Source of the DNA: CAWEFA01 sp963851385
GTDB lineage: Bacteria > Bacteroidota > Bacteroidia > Bacteroidales > DTGW01
Assembly: GCA_963851385.1 (NCBI GenBank)
Contig: CAWKPE010000008.1
Span: 14,795-78,794 of the forward strand
Direction of reading: 5' to 3'
Length of the DNA: 64,000 bases
Part shown: piece after piece, positions 1 through 8,695 of the stretch
How the letters are laid out: each line of letters begins with the position of its first letter
Numbering within the stretch: position 1 is the stretch's first letter
Position numbers and translations under genes: made by a program
The notes under the pieces: model-generated
Seen by the model: the letters and a program-made list of their open reading frames with translations, nothing else
Databases searched by the model: none
What the model was told of the DNA's origin: nothing

Positions 1-1
1 T

Positions 2-670
2 ATTGCCGCTCTTATGACCTCTTTAGCTGCTCACTTTAATTCATCTGCAACTCTTTTTACTATTGACTTTTATAAACATTATCGTCCCGAGACAAGTGAA
101 CACAAATTAGTATGGGTAGGACGTATTGCAACCATTTCCGTAGTACTATTGGGTTTGGTTTGGATACCAATCATGAAAAGCTTGGGAAGCGTACTATACG
201 AATATTTACAAAATGTTCAATCTCTTATTGCACCTGCAATTGCAGCAGTATTCCTTTTAGGTGTATTCAACCGTAAAATTACTCCAAAAGCTGGTGAATG
301 GGGTTTAATTATAGGCTTTGTGGTAGGTATGCTTCGCTTAGGATTAATGGTATTTGATCCAGGTACGCATTTTGATACTTTGGCTAATAAATTAGTCACT
401 GATGCCACTTTCCGTCACGGATTATTCACAATCCTTAATTACAACTGGTTAAATTTCTGTGTATTTTTATTTTTCCTGACTATGGCAATCATGATTGTTG
501 TCAGTTTGTTCACATCAAAAGCTGGAGAGCAACAGCTTCAAGGGCTTACTTATTTTTCGCAATCACCTGAACAGATGGCTGAAACCAAAAATAGCTGGAG
601 TTTACTGGATGTTATAACTTCCCTGGTTGTGGTTGCAGCCTGTGTTGCTTTTTATATATATTTCTGGTGA
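2..670 (+). CDS. Sodium:solute symporter (SSS family), C-terminal part
   Basis: The gene is cut by the left window edge. The frame is open from base 2, so the first visible ATG at 14 is internal. The segment SLAAHFNSSATLFTIDFYK is the conserved cytoplasmic stretch of SGLT-like sodium/sugar symporters, and about five hydrophobic helices follow. The protein would act in the inner membrane, coupling sodium influx to solute uptake. It lies 67 bp upstream of araA on the same strand, so arabinose or a related sugar is a reasonable substrate; that is inferred from position only. The C-terminus ends in a membrane helix (VVVAACVAFYIYFW), as in many SGLT-type proteins. Confidence 0.88.
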   Translation: MAALMTSLAAHFNSSATLFTIDFYKHYRPETSEHKLVWVGRIATISVVLLGLVWIPIMKSLGSVLYEYLQNVQSLIAPAIAAVFLLGVFNRKITPKAGEWGLIIGFVVGMLRLGLMVFDPGTHFDTLANKLVTDATFRHGLFTILNYNWLNFCVFLFFLTMAIMIVVSLFTSKAGEQQLQGLTYFSQSPEQMAETKNSWSLLDVITSLVVVAACVAFYIYFW

Positions 671-737
671 TAGAAAATTATTTTATTCATTTCAAATGAA
701 ACAAATATTATTACGATAGAAATTTAATAATTGAATT

Positions 738-2252
738 ATGAAAGCATTTAAAAATTTAGAAGTATGGTTTGTGACTGGTAGTCAACATTTATATGGCCCC
801 GAAACTCTTAAACAAGTTGCACAAAATTCACAAACAATAGCTAAGGCATTTAATGAATCGGAGGAAATACCTGTTCAGGTAGTATTTAAGCCGGTTTTGA
901 CTACACCAGATGCAATTAGTAAATTATGTGTTGAAGCAAATGCAACTAATAATTGCATAGGATTAATTACATGGTGTCACACATTTTCTCCTTCCAAAAT
1001 GTGGATAAATGGTTTGAAAATCCTTCAGAAACCTTTATTACACTTGCATACACAGTTTAACAGGGATCTTCCCTGGAGCGAAATAGATATGGATTTTATG
1101 AACCTGAATCAATCAGCTCATGGCGATCGTGAACATGGTTACATTATGTCCCGGATGCGTATCAATCGCAAAGTTATTGTAGGACATTGGCAGGATAATG
1201 ACGTCATTAATAAAATTGCTATTTGGATTAGAGCGGCTGTCGCATGGCATGATATGCAAGATCTGAAAATAGCCCGGTTTGGAGACAATATGCGCGAAGT
1301 CGCGGTTACTGAAGGAGATAAAGTTGCTGCACAAATCAAATTTGGCATGTCAGTAAATGGATATGGTGTTGGAGATATTGTAAAAGTGATAAATGAAATT
1401 TCTAATGCTGAAGTAGATAAACTGGTTAAGAAATACAATGAAGTTTTCCAAGTATCTGCCGAAGGAAAACCAGGTGGAAAATATCATGAAAATGTTCGCT
1501 ACCAAGCTAAAATTGAAGCTGGAATTCGTAAATTTCTTGAAAATGGAAACTTTAAAGCATTTACAACGACTTTTGAAGATTTACATGGTTTGGAACAGCT
1601 CCCTGGTCTTGCTTCACAGCGTTTAATGGATGATGGATACGGTTTTGGCGCTGAAGGAGACTGGAAACATGCTGCCCTGGTACGCGCTTTAAAAATGATG
1701 GGAACTGGCCTTAAAGGTGGTTGTTCTTTTATGGAAGATTATACTTATCATTTAAACCCGGCCGGAATGAAGGTACTCGGCGCACATATGCTTGAAATAT
1801 GTCCTTCAATTGGTGACGGTAAAAATAAATTGGAAGTTCACCCTCTGGGCATTGGCGGCAAGGATGCTCCTGCACGCCTTGTATTTAATGTGCCTGCAGG
1901 ACCTGCTATTAATGTAAGCATGATAGATTTGGGTAATCGCTTTCGAATTATCGTAAATTCGGTTGATTGCGTGTTGCCAGATGCCGATCTTCCAAAATTA
2001 CCAGTAGCAAGGGCTATTTGGATTCCGCAACCCAATTTGCAAACTGGAGCAGCGGCATGGATATATGCCGGAGGGGCTCATCACACTGCTTTTAGTCAGG
2101 CTGTGAGTGCAGAATATATTGAAGATTTTTGTGAAATTGCCGGGATAGAATTCTTACATATTAATAAGGATACTTGTTTGAGCGAGTTTAAAAAAGAACT
2201 CAAATGGAATGATATGTATTATCTAACTGCAAATGCATTGAAATTTATTTAA
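738..2252 (+). CDS. araA: L-arabinose isomerase
   Basis: Converts L-arabinose to L-ribulose in the cytoplasm, the first step of arabinose catabolism. The 504-residue length is normal for the family. The N-terminus carries the signature VWFVTGSQHLYG. The metal-binding and catalytic residues are recognisable: glutamates in TTFEDLHGL and GFGAEGDW, histidine in EDYTYHL and the paired histidines in GAHHTAFS. The start is the only ATG compatible with the conserved N-terminus. The symporter gene immediately upstream suggests an uptake-plus-isomerisation unit; no araB or araD is visible downstream, where transcription meets the convergent tcdA. Confidence 0.97.
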   Translation: MKAFKNLEVWFVTGSQHLYGPETLKQVAQNSQTIAKAFNESEEIPVQVVFKPVLTTPDAISKLCVEANATNNCIGLITWCHTFSPSKMWINGLKILQKPLLHLHTQFNRDLPWSEIDMDFMNLNQSAHGDREHGYIMSRMRINRKVIVGHWQDNDVINKIAIWIRAAVAWHDMQDLKIARFGDNMREVAVTEGDKVAAQIKFGMSVNGYGVGDIVKVINEISNAEVDKLVKKYNEVFQVSAEGKPGGKYHENVRYQAKIEAGIRKFLENGNFKAFTTTFEDLHGLEQLPGLASQRLMDDGYGFGAEGDWKHAALVRALKMMGTGLKGGCSFMEDYTYHLNPAGMKVLGAHMLEICPSIGDGKNKLEVHPLGIGGKDAPARLVFNVPAGPAINVSMIDLGNRFRIIVNSVDCVLPDADLPKLPVARAIWIPQPNLQTGAAAWIYAGGAHHTAFSQAVSAEYIEDFCEIAGIEFLHINKDTCLSEFKKELKWNDMYYLTANALKFI

Positions 2253-2327
2253 TTATGTGATTATTATCATACGTTGTAAGAGGTTGTCTTAAAAGTTCTT
2301 TATCCTTGAATCAGACTTCTACCTAAG

Positions 2328-3056
2328 TTATGTCAAGTCTATTAAGTCCCTTATTACTACCGAAGCGCAATGACAGCCAAAAACAGATGGCATATAAGAT
2401 ATTGTACCAACCACAGAACGTTTATTCAATTCCTTTTCAGTAAGCTCAATTGCATTCGGGTCAATTGTTTCAGGAGAAAATACTACTTTAAAACCATCGT
2501 AAATTCCCATTTTATGAAGACGCTTTCTTAATATCCTTGCTAAATTACAGGTATGCGATTCGGAGATGTCTGCAACTTTTACGAGTGATGGATCATACTT
2601 GCCTCCTGCTCCCATAGAACTTACAAGAGGAATGTTTTTTTTAAGACTATTATATATAAGGTGTATTTTTGGAGAAAGCGTGTCAATTGCATCGACAACA
2701 TAGTTATATGAATCGATAAATAATTCTGGCAAGTTGTCTTTGTTGATATACCGATCAACAACTTTTAATGAAATTGCAGGGTTAATATCATGAAACCGCT
2801 TTTCTAATAAGTTAGCTTTTTTTTGACCAATATTACTAACAAGTGAAGGAAGTTGGCGATTTAAATTGCTGATTTGAAAAGTATCCCCGTCAACAATTGT
2901 AAGGTGGCCTATTCCAGAACGGCAGAGCATTTCTGCAGCATATGCACCAACACCGCCGAGTCCGACTACCAGAATTCTTGAATGATGAAGTTTTTCAATA
3001 TTTTTTTCTCCAATTAATAAGTCAGTTCGTTGTTCCCAATTTTTAGAGCCAATCAT
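2328..3056 (-). CDS. tcdA: tRNA threonylcarbamoyladenosine dehydratase (ThiF/HesA/MoeB fold)
   Basis: E1-like enzyme that uses ATP to cyclise the t6A modification at position 37 of ANN-decoding tRNAs. The nucleotide-binding motif VVGLGGVGAYAAEML and the following DGDTFQISNLNRQ are diagnostic of the ThiF superfamily. The phrase SMGAGGKYDPS and the C-terminal cysteine segment (FGCHCASVVI) match the TcdA/CsdL subgroup rather than sulfur-carrier-activating MoeB or ThiF. At 242 residues it is slightly shorter than the E. coli protein. Its start overlaps the end of the tatD-like gene by 14 bp, so the two are probably co-transcribed. Confidence 0.9.
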   Translation of the reverse strand: MIGSKNWEQRTDLLIGEKNIEKLHHSRILVVGLGGVGAYAAEMLCRSGIGHLTIVDGDTFQISNLNRQLPSLVSNIGQKKANLLEKRFHDINPAISLKVVDRYINKDNLPELFIDSYNYVVDAIDTLSPKIHLIYNSLKKNIPLVSSMGAGGKYDPSLVKVADISESHTCNLARILRKRLHKMGIYDGFKVVFSPETIDPNAIELTEKELNKRSVVGTISYMPSVFGCHCASVVIRDLIDLT

Positions 3057-3726
3057 CGGTCTTTATTTTAAAACACTTTTCAAAATTAAATTTAATTATT
3101 TCACTAAGTCTATCTAATGGTAAATTCATAATATTTGCAGCTTGCTCATAAATTTGTTTTAGGTTAATGCCAATTTTTTCATCTGTCTCTAAGAAAAAAT
3201 CACTTTCTTTTATTTCGGCAAAAATCTTAAATATACTAGGTTTTTTATCTATAAGAGATTTTCCAAATGATAATATAAAACCATTTTTTATCAACTGATT
3301 GGCCAACGTTTCATTCTTATTAAAGTCATGGATAATCCAGGGTGCAGCAGGTCCGATTTGTTGATGCATTGATATTATTTCCTGGTAAGCATGAACACAA
3401 TGAATGATTAAAGGCTTATTCTGCTCTTCAGCTATTAATGCATGTGATTTAAAAATTTCAATTTGCACTTCAATATCTGCACCTTTTAATTTATCCAATC
3501 CACATTCTCCAATTGCAACAACGTTCTTTGAATTTGCATTTTTTTTTATTCTATCAATTTCTTTTCCTAAATTAATATCTTTTGTATGCCAGGGATGAAT
3601 ACCTATACTGAAAAGACATCCAGGATATTTTGTTATGGAATTAGCTTGTGTATGATATAGACTTTGAATTTCAAGAATTTCTTGGTTCCTGATGTGATTA
3701 TGAGTATGAATGTTTATGTATTGCAT
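3043..3726 (-). CDS. TatD family metal-dependent hydrolase
   Basis: Predicted metal-dependent hydrolase/DNase of the amidohydrolase superfamily. The HTHNH motif near the N-terminus, ECGLDK (metal-ligand glutamate), IIHCVHA and the C-terminal ETDE correspond to the four metal-binding regions of TatD proteins. I chose the start before QYINIHTH because the longer reading adds five residues ahead of the conserved N-terminus. The product is about 227 residues, short for the family (around 255). It overlaps tcdA by 14 bp in the same direction. The exact substrate of this subgroup is not known to me. Confidence 0.85.
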   Translation of the reverse strand: MQYINIHTHNHIRNQEILEIQSLYHTQANSITKYPGCLFSIGIHPWHTKDINLGKEIDRIKKNANSKNVVAIGECGLDKLKGADIEVQIEIFKSHALIAEEQNKPLIIHCVHAYQEIISMHQQIGPAAPWIIHDFNKNETLANQLIKNGFILSFGKSLIDKKPSIFKIFAEIKESDFFLETDEKIGINLKQIYEQAANIMNLPLDRLSEIIKFNFEKCFKIKTDDWL

Positions 3727-3795
3727 TTCCGTTATGCCCAAATTTGAAATATAAATATATTAAAATAAAGAGACTGAGCTACAGATGAGTTTTGT

Positions 3796-4932
3796 TTAAA
3801 ATTTTATTGGTAACTTAATATAGAAAGTCGTTCCATTTTTGCTGGAAGATTTAAAATATACTTTTCCTTTCAGATAACGTTCAGTAAGCAATTTGATGCT
3901 ATATGTTCCTAAACCACGATCTGCACCTTTAGTCGAAAATGAGCGATTAAATATTTGTAACTGCACATCTTCTGGGATGAAAGACTCATTATGAACCGCA
4001 ATTGTCAGATTATTTTCCGAAATGTTAGTTTTTAAAGTTACAGTATCGTTTGAACTTGATGCTTCAATTGCATTTTTTAGCATATTAGTAATTATTCTAT
4101 TAAGAAGATTTTGGTCTGTACCTATTTTAATATTTTCATTTTCATGCTCTATTTTTATTATTATATCTATAGGTCCTTTAAACTGTTGCGCTTGCTTAAC
4201 TATTCGATTGATCAATTCAGTTACATCAACTGGTCCAATATTTAATTCAAGTTCCCCATTTTCTGCAGCTACTAATTGACGTTGAGAAATAATTTCCGAT
4301 GTCAGATCTTCAACAATGAGTTTTATAGTTGACATATGATCATTAAACCTATCGCTAATTTTATTTGGATTTAGCAAGCTAATCATTCCTCTCAGACTCG
4401 AAACTTTGTTTAATACATCATGAAAGAAAATTCTTTCCAGTACTAATCGTCTCTTTTCATTGCTTATATCATTTAAATACATAATCATGTATGAGTGGTC
4501 GTTCAAGAGAAGTGGAGATACGGTTATTTTAAAATCACGTGCAATCAATACACCTCGTTGAATGGCAGCAAGCCGCATCTCGGATATTGCTATTTTATTT
4601 GTGGTTTCGGTTTTTCTTAAAGCTTGCATTGCACCACATACTTTGCAGCTTTCAGAAATTCCGCATTGATTTTCGTTTTCCAAAGCATGTAAACAATTTA
4701 AAATTTCTCCTGGTCTCTTCCCAAAAAGACTTTCAAAAGATTCTATCTCTAGGCTATTTAGTAGAAAATAGTTTACAAAAATTACTTTACGTTGAGAATT
4801 TAATATAGCTGCTGCAGACGGCAATGAGTTTAGTAATTCCTGCAAAGCATTAAAAGGATTGACATTATTTAAATGATTAATAAAATCGTTTCCCAATTCA
4901 TTTATATTAAATTCTGTACCTAATTCTTCCAT
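3796..4932 (-). CDS. PAS-domain sensor histidine kinase
   Basis: 378 residues with no membrane helix, so probably a cytosolic sensor. Residues about 30-150 form a PAS-like domain containing a cysteine cluster (CLHA, then CGISESCKVCG), a pattern that could hold a metal or cofactor. Phosphoacceptor region around residue 170: FFHDVLNKVSSLRG, with His as the likely phosphorylation site. N box NMLKNAIEAS, then a G box (GLGTYSIKLLTERYLKG) of the ATPase domain. No response regulator is adjacent, so it is an orphan kinase here. It is transcribed alone, away from the cyd genes, which could point to redox or oxygen sensing; this is speculative. Confidence 0.88.
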   Translation of the reverse strand: MEELGTEFNINELGNDFINHLNNVNPFNALQELLNSLPSAAAILNSQRKVIFVNYFLLNSLEIESFESLFGKRPGEILNCLHALENENQCGISESCKVCGAMQALRKTETTNKIAISEMRLAAIQRGVLIARDFKITVSPLLLNDHSYMIMYLNDISNEKRRLVLERIFFHDVLNKVSSLRGMISLLNPNKISDRFNDHMSTIKLIVEDLTSEIISQRQLVAAENGELELNIGPVDVTELINRIVKQAQQFKGPIDIIIKIEHENENIKIGTDQNLLNRIITNMLKNAIEASSSNDTVTLKTNISENNLTIAVHNESFIPEDVQLQIFNRSFSTKGADRGLGTYSIKLLTERYLKGKVYFKSSSKNGTTFYIKLPIKF

Positions 4933-5178
4933 ATTATTTATATTACTGGTAAGTGAAAATGTTTTGTGTTATCTTTATTCTGAATCTTTAAATATTTCAA
5001 TTTTTCTTCATTCTTAATCTATGTTATACAAAGTTAGCCAAAATGTATTTAAGGATGAGATAAATGACTATTTACAAATTTGTCAAAGAAATTCATTACT
5101 TATTATAAAAAATTTTGAGAAATAAAATAGGTTTTGAATGTTAAACACTTTTTAACAAAATTTGTTATCCGAATAAAT

Positions 5179-5400
5179 ATGACAACTCAAATGCTTCAGA
5201 TGATAAAAAATATATTCTATTTTTATTTGGACGGTTTTCGTGAAATGACTATCGGGAAAAAACTCTGGACAATTATATTTATTAAGCTTTTTATTATGTT
5301 TGTTTTGCTAAGGCTTTTCTTTTTTAATGATTTTTTAAATTCAAAATTTAAAAACAATCAGGAAAAGAGTAAATACGTTATTGAACAATTGACTAAATAG
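5179..5400 (+). CDS. DUF4492 small membrane protein next to cytochrome bd
   Basis: About 73 residues with one hydrophobic helix (IIFIKLFIMFVLLRLFFF) preceded by YFYLDGFREMTIGKKLW, the typical signature of DUF4492. In Bacteroidota this family is commonly found directly before cydA. The stop lies 4 bp before the cydA start, so they are almost certainly one operon. The reading frame extends upstream to 5134, but the conserved part begins near the later methionines; 5179 is my choice and 5191 is possible. A role in assembly or stability of cytochrome bd is inferred from context only. Confidence 0.8.
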   Translation: MTTQMLQMIKNIFYFYLDGFREMTIGKKLWTIIFIKLFIMFVLLRLFFFNDFLNSKFKNNQEKSKYVIEQLTK

Positions 5401-5404
5401 ATTT

Positions 5405-6961
5405 ATGAATAATGCTATAGATATCAACCTGATCGACTGGTCCCGCGGACAATTTGCTCTTACAGCGATTTATCACTGGCTATTTGTCCCGTTAACACTT
5501 GGATTAAGTTTTATAGTTGCCTTTATGGAATACATTTATTTTAAAACCAATAATCCTGAATGGAAAAGAATTACAAAATTCTGGATGACTTTATTTGGGA
5601 TAAATTTTGCTATTGGTATAGCCACTGGTATTATTCTTGAATTTGAATTTGGAACTAACTGGTCAAATTATTCGTGGTTTGTAGGCGATATTTTTGGCGC
5701 ACCTTTAGCTATTGAGGGAATAATGGCTTTTTTTCTTGAATCCACTTTCATTGCAGTTATGTTTTTTGGCTGGAATAAAGTCAGCCGCAGATTTCATTTG
5801 GTGTCAACCTGGTTGGTAGCAGTTGGGGCAAGTCTTTCAGCACTTTGGATTTTAGTTGCAAATGCCTGGATGCAATATCCGGTCGGCATGCATTTTAATC
5901 CTGATACAGCCCGCAATGAAATGATTAATTTTTGGGAAATATTATTTTCACCGGTTGCTATTAATAAATTTTTACATACAATAACATCAGGATTTGTTTT
6001 GGCTTCAGTATTTGTAGCAGGAATTAGTGCATGGTACTTATTAAAAAATCGTGAAAAATTTCTTGCTTCAAGAAGCATTATTATTGCATCTGTTTTTGGA
6101 TTAGTTTCATCTCTTTATCTGGCATATACAGGCGATATTTCAGCAAAAATGGTAGCTCAGAAAGCAACCCATGAAATTTGCTGCAATGGAAGGTTTTTAT
6201 AAAGGCAGAACAAATGCTCCGTTAAAACTTTTTGGAATCATTTGGGGAAAAGACACATCAGAATATGACCTGCCAAACTTAATTTTAAAAATTGAAGTTC
6301 CAAATGGGTTATCATTTCTGGCTTATGAAAATAAAAATGCTTTTATACCTGGAGTTAAAGATTTATTGAATGGGAATCCAAAATACAGAATAATTTCAGC
6401 TAAAGAAAAAATTGAACGTGGAAAAATTGCGCGGCAAACTTTACGTGAATTAAAAGATGCTTCTCAAAAAAGGGATACTGCAAAATACTTGCAGCTTAAG
6501 GACAAGTTTATGAATCCCGATTTTCAAAAAAAATATTTCGCATATTTTGGATATGCCTTTTTTAACAATCCAAAAAGTTTAATTCCTAATATACCCATTG
6601 CAGTTTATAGCTTTCATGCGATGGTATTGCTTGGGTTTTATTTTATTGGTTTTTTCATTTTATCTGTTGTGGGTTTCACTACGAGACATTATTGCAAAGC
6701 AAAAGTTTATTTTATGGATTGTAGTTTTAAGCATTCCTTTGCCTTACCTTGCAAGCCAGGCTGGATGGATTTTAACTGAAGTTGGAAGACAGCCATGGGT
6801 TATACAGGACTATTTGCCAACCATCGCTGCCGTATCACAAATAAATGCGTCGGCAGTGCAAATTACATTTCTGGCTTTTTGCAGCGTTATTCACGGCATT
6901 GTTAATTGCTGAAATCAGGATTATGACAAAACAAATTAAGATAGGACCTAAAGACCATTAA
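5405..6961 (+). pseudogene. cydA: Cytochrome bd quinol oxidase subunit I, interrupted by three frameshifts
   Basis: Subunit I binds the three haems and oxidises quinol with reduction of oxygen at the inner membrane. The N-terminal segment (RGQFALTAIYHWLFVPLTLG) includes the haem-ligand histidine, and GRQPW occurs near the C-terminus. The frame is broken three times, each by one extra base: g at 6164, one g in 6671-6673, and one t in the run 6876-6880. Removing them gives an uninterrupted protein of about 517 residues, ending at the taa at 6959-6961, which is normal for Bacteroidota CydA. No stop codons or missing motifs occur otherwise. Either sequence errors or a very young pseudogene; intact cydB favours the former. 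Confidence 0.9.
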
Positions 6962-6994
6962 TCAAATTGACAATTATAAAAAATAATCTATAAT

Positions 6995-8149
6995 ATGTTT
7001 GATCCGTTATCTTTAAATATACTTCAGCATTACTGGTGGATAATTATTTCATTGATTGCTGGAACCTTAGTATTTCTAATGTTTGTTCAGGGAGGACAAA
7101 CCTTTATTTTTACAATAGGCAAAACAGAAGTTGAACAAACTATAATTGTAAATTCGCTCGGCAGGAAATGGGAATTTACTTTCACAACGTTGGTTGTTTT
7201 CGGTGGAGCTTTCTTTGCTTCTTTTCCTATGTTTTATTCAACAAGTTTTGGCGGAGCTTACTGGCTTTGGATGAGTATCTTGTTTTGCTTTATAATCCAG
7301 GCTATTTCATATGAATATCGTTCAAAACCCAACAATTTTTTAGGAAAGCATACTTACGAAATCTTTTTAATAATTAATGGAGCAATGGGTACATTTCTAT
7401 TAGGAGTGGCAGTCAGCACTTTCTTTACCGGTTCTATGTTTTTTATTGATTTAAAGAATATCACAAATGACAGTGCAGTCGCAATCTCACGGTGGGGATC
7501 AATGGCTCATGGCTTTGAAGCACTAATGAATATTCATAATCTAACTCTTGGTTTAGCCGTTTTCTTTCTTGCAAGGGTATTAGGTCTATTGTACTTTATG
7601 AATAACATTAAAGATGAAACTTTGAATAATCGTGCAAGACATCATCTTTGGTTCAATGCCATCCCTTTCCTTGTTTTCTTTTTAGCATTCCTCGTTTACT
7701 TATTTCTAGCTGAAGGCTTTGCATATATGCCCGATACAAAGCTGATTTTTCTTGAAAAATATAAATATTTTATCAATCTGATAGAAATGCCGCTGGTGGG
7801 ACTGTTCTTTTTAATAGGTGTATTATTTGTTCTTTATGGAATTATTGTATCATTATTTACAAAAACTACTAAAGGTATATGGTTTAGTGGAAGTGGCACT
7901 ATACTTACAATTTTTGCACTTTTTTTAGATGCTGGTTTTAACAATACTGCTTTTTACCCTTCGATTTTTGATTTCCAGAGTTCCCTCACGATCGAGAATA
8001 GCTCTTCCAGCCTTTATACTCTGACAACCATGAGTTATGTAAGTATTCTTGTTCCATTCGTTGGTGCTTATATTGCCTATACATGGAAATCAATAAACAA
8101 AAAGCAAATTGATGAGAAAGAATTAAATGAAGAAGGGCATTTGTATTAA
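6995..8149 (+). CDS. cydB: Cytochrome bd quinol oxidase subunit II
   Basis: Integral membrane partner of CydA. 384 residues with about nine hydrophobic helices. The N-terminal stretch YWWIIISLIAGTLVFLMFVQGGQT and the phrase GSMAHGFEALMNIHNL are typical of CydB. The gene is intact and starts 33 bp after the repaired cydA stop. It would use menaquinol made by the futalosine pathway genes at 19.7-21.3 kb. Confidence 0.95.
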   Translation: MFDPLSLNILQHYWWIIISLIAGTLVFLMFVQGGQTFIFTIGKTEVEQTIIVNSLGRKWEFTFTTLVVFGGAFFASFPMFYSTSFGGAYWLWMSILFCFIIQAISYEYRSKPNNFLGKHTYEIFLIINGAMGTFLLGVAVSTFFTGSMFFIDLKNITNDSAVAISRWGSMAHGFEALMNIHNLTLGLAVFFLARVLGLLYFMNNIKDETLNNRARHHLWFNAIPFLVFFLAFLVYLFLAEGFAYMPDTKLIFLEKYKYFINLIEMPLVGLFFLIGVLFVLYGIIVSLFTKTTKGIWFSGSGTILTIFALFLDAGFNNTAFYPSIFDFQSSLTIENSSSSLYTLTTMSYVSILVPFVGAYIAYTWKSINKKQIDEKELNEEGHLY

Positions 8150-8226
8150 AAAAGAATGATGACAGATGACTGACGACGAACGTAAAAGAGCAAAAGACAA
8201 AGATTGATGATTAATAAGTGATAAAT

Positions 8227-8346
8227 ATGTACGTAAATGGAATAGTATGGCTGCTAACTTTGCCAGCAATTATTATAGTAAGCTATTTGCTTATTAATAT
8301 TATGTTAAAGAAATTTGAGAAAAAACACGGAAATAAAGAGAAATAA
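8227..8346 (+). CDS. 39-residue single-helix membrane protein downstream of cydB
   Basis: A small gene reading MYVNGIVWLLTLPAIII and ending in a charged tail (KKFEKKHGNKEK). It has one membrane helix at residues about 5-26 with a positive C-terminus, predicting N-out/C-in topology. It sits 77 bp after cydB and 2 bp before the next gene. Position, size and topology resemble CydX-type small subunits of cytochrome bd, but I see no sequence identity that proves this. Confidence 0.55.
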   Translation: MYVNGIVWLLTLPAIIIVSYLLINIMLKKFEKKHGNKEK

Positions 8347-8348
8347 AT

Positions 8349-8543
8349 ATGATACGATTTTTATTATTAGGAGCTGGAATAGCTTTATTGATTTTTGGAA
8401 TTGGTCGCTTGATTTATGATTTTGGAAGAATTAGAGGAGCATCTGATCCGAACTCAGTGCATATCAAAAAAGGCCTGATTGCAGCATTGGGTTCGATCAT
8501 ACTGGGCTTATTACTTATTTTTAGAAATACCCGCAAAGAATAA
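8349..8543 (+). CDS. Small two-helix membrane protein
   Basis: 64 residues with hydrophobic helices at about residues 3-24 and 43-59, separated by a charged loop containing RGASDPNS. It follows the 39-residue gene by 2 bp and is probably the last gene of the cyd operon. I do not recognise the family. An accessory role in the cytochrome bd complex is possible from position alone. Confidence 0.6.
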   Translation: MIRFLLLGAGIALLIFGIGRLIYDFGRIRGASDPNSVHIKKGLIAALGSIILGLLLIFRNTRKE

Positions 8544-8562
8544 CTTCTTCAGATGGATTTAA

Positions 8563-8671
8563 AGAGGGTGTCTCAAAAGTTATTTTTCATTGTCACTCCC
8601 GCTTCCAGAATTTCGGGACATGGGAATGACAGTGTTGAGTTTTGAGCCACTTTTGAGACGACCTTAACCAT
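8563..8671. repeat. Nested palindromic intergenic repeat
   Basis: The outer arms GTGTCTCAAAAGT and ACTTTTGAGAC are inverted. Between them is a second inverted pair (GTCACTCCC with GGGAATGACA) around a TTTCGGGA centre. It sits between the convergent cyd operon and asnB and could act as a bidirectional terminator. A related outer arm occurs at 31.68-31.81 kb (GTCTCAAAAG with CTTTTGAGTC). Confidence 0.7.
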
Positions 8672-8695
8672 TAAAATCATCATAGAAAACAAATA

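Noticed and set aside
8563..8671. attC-like site outside the array
   Set aside because: It is palindromic but has no AAC/GTT cores and lies between convergent core genes; it belongs to a different intergenic repeat family.
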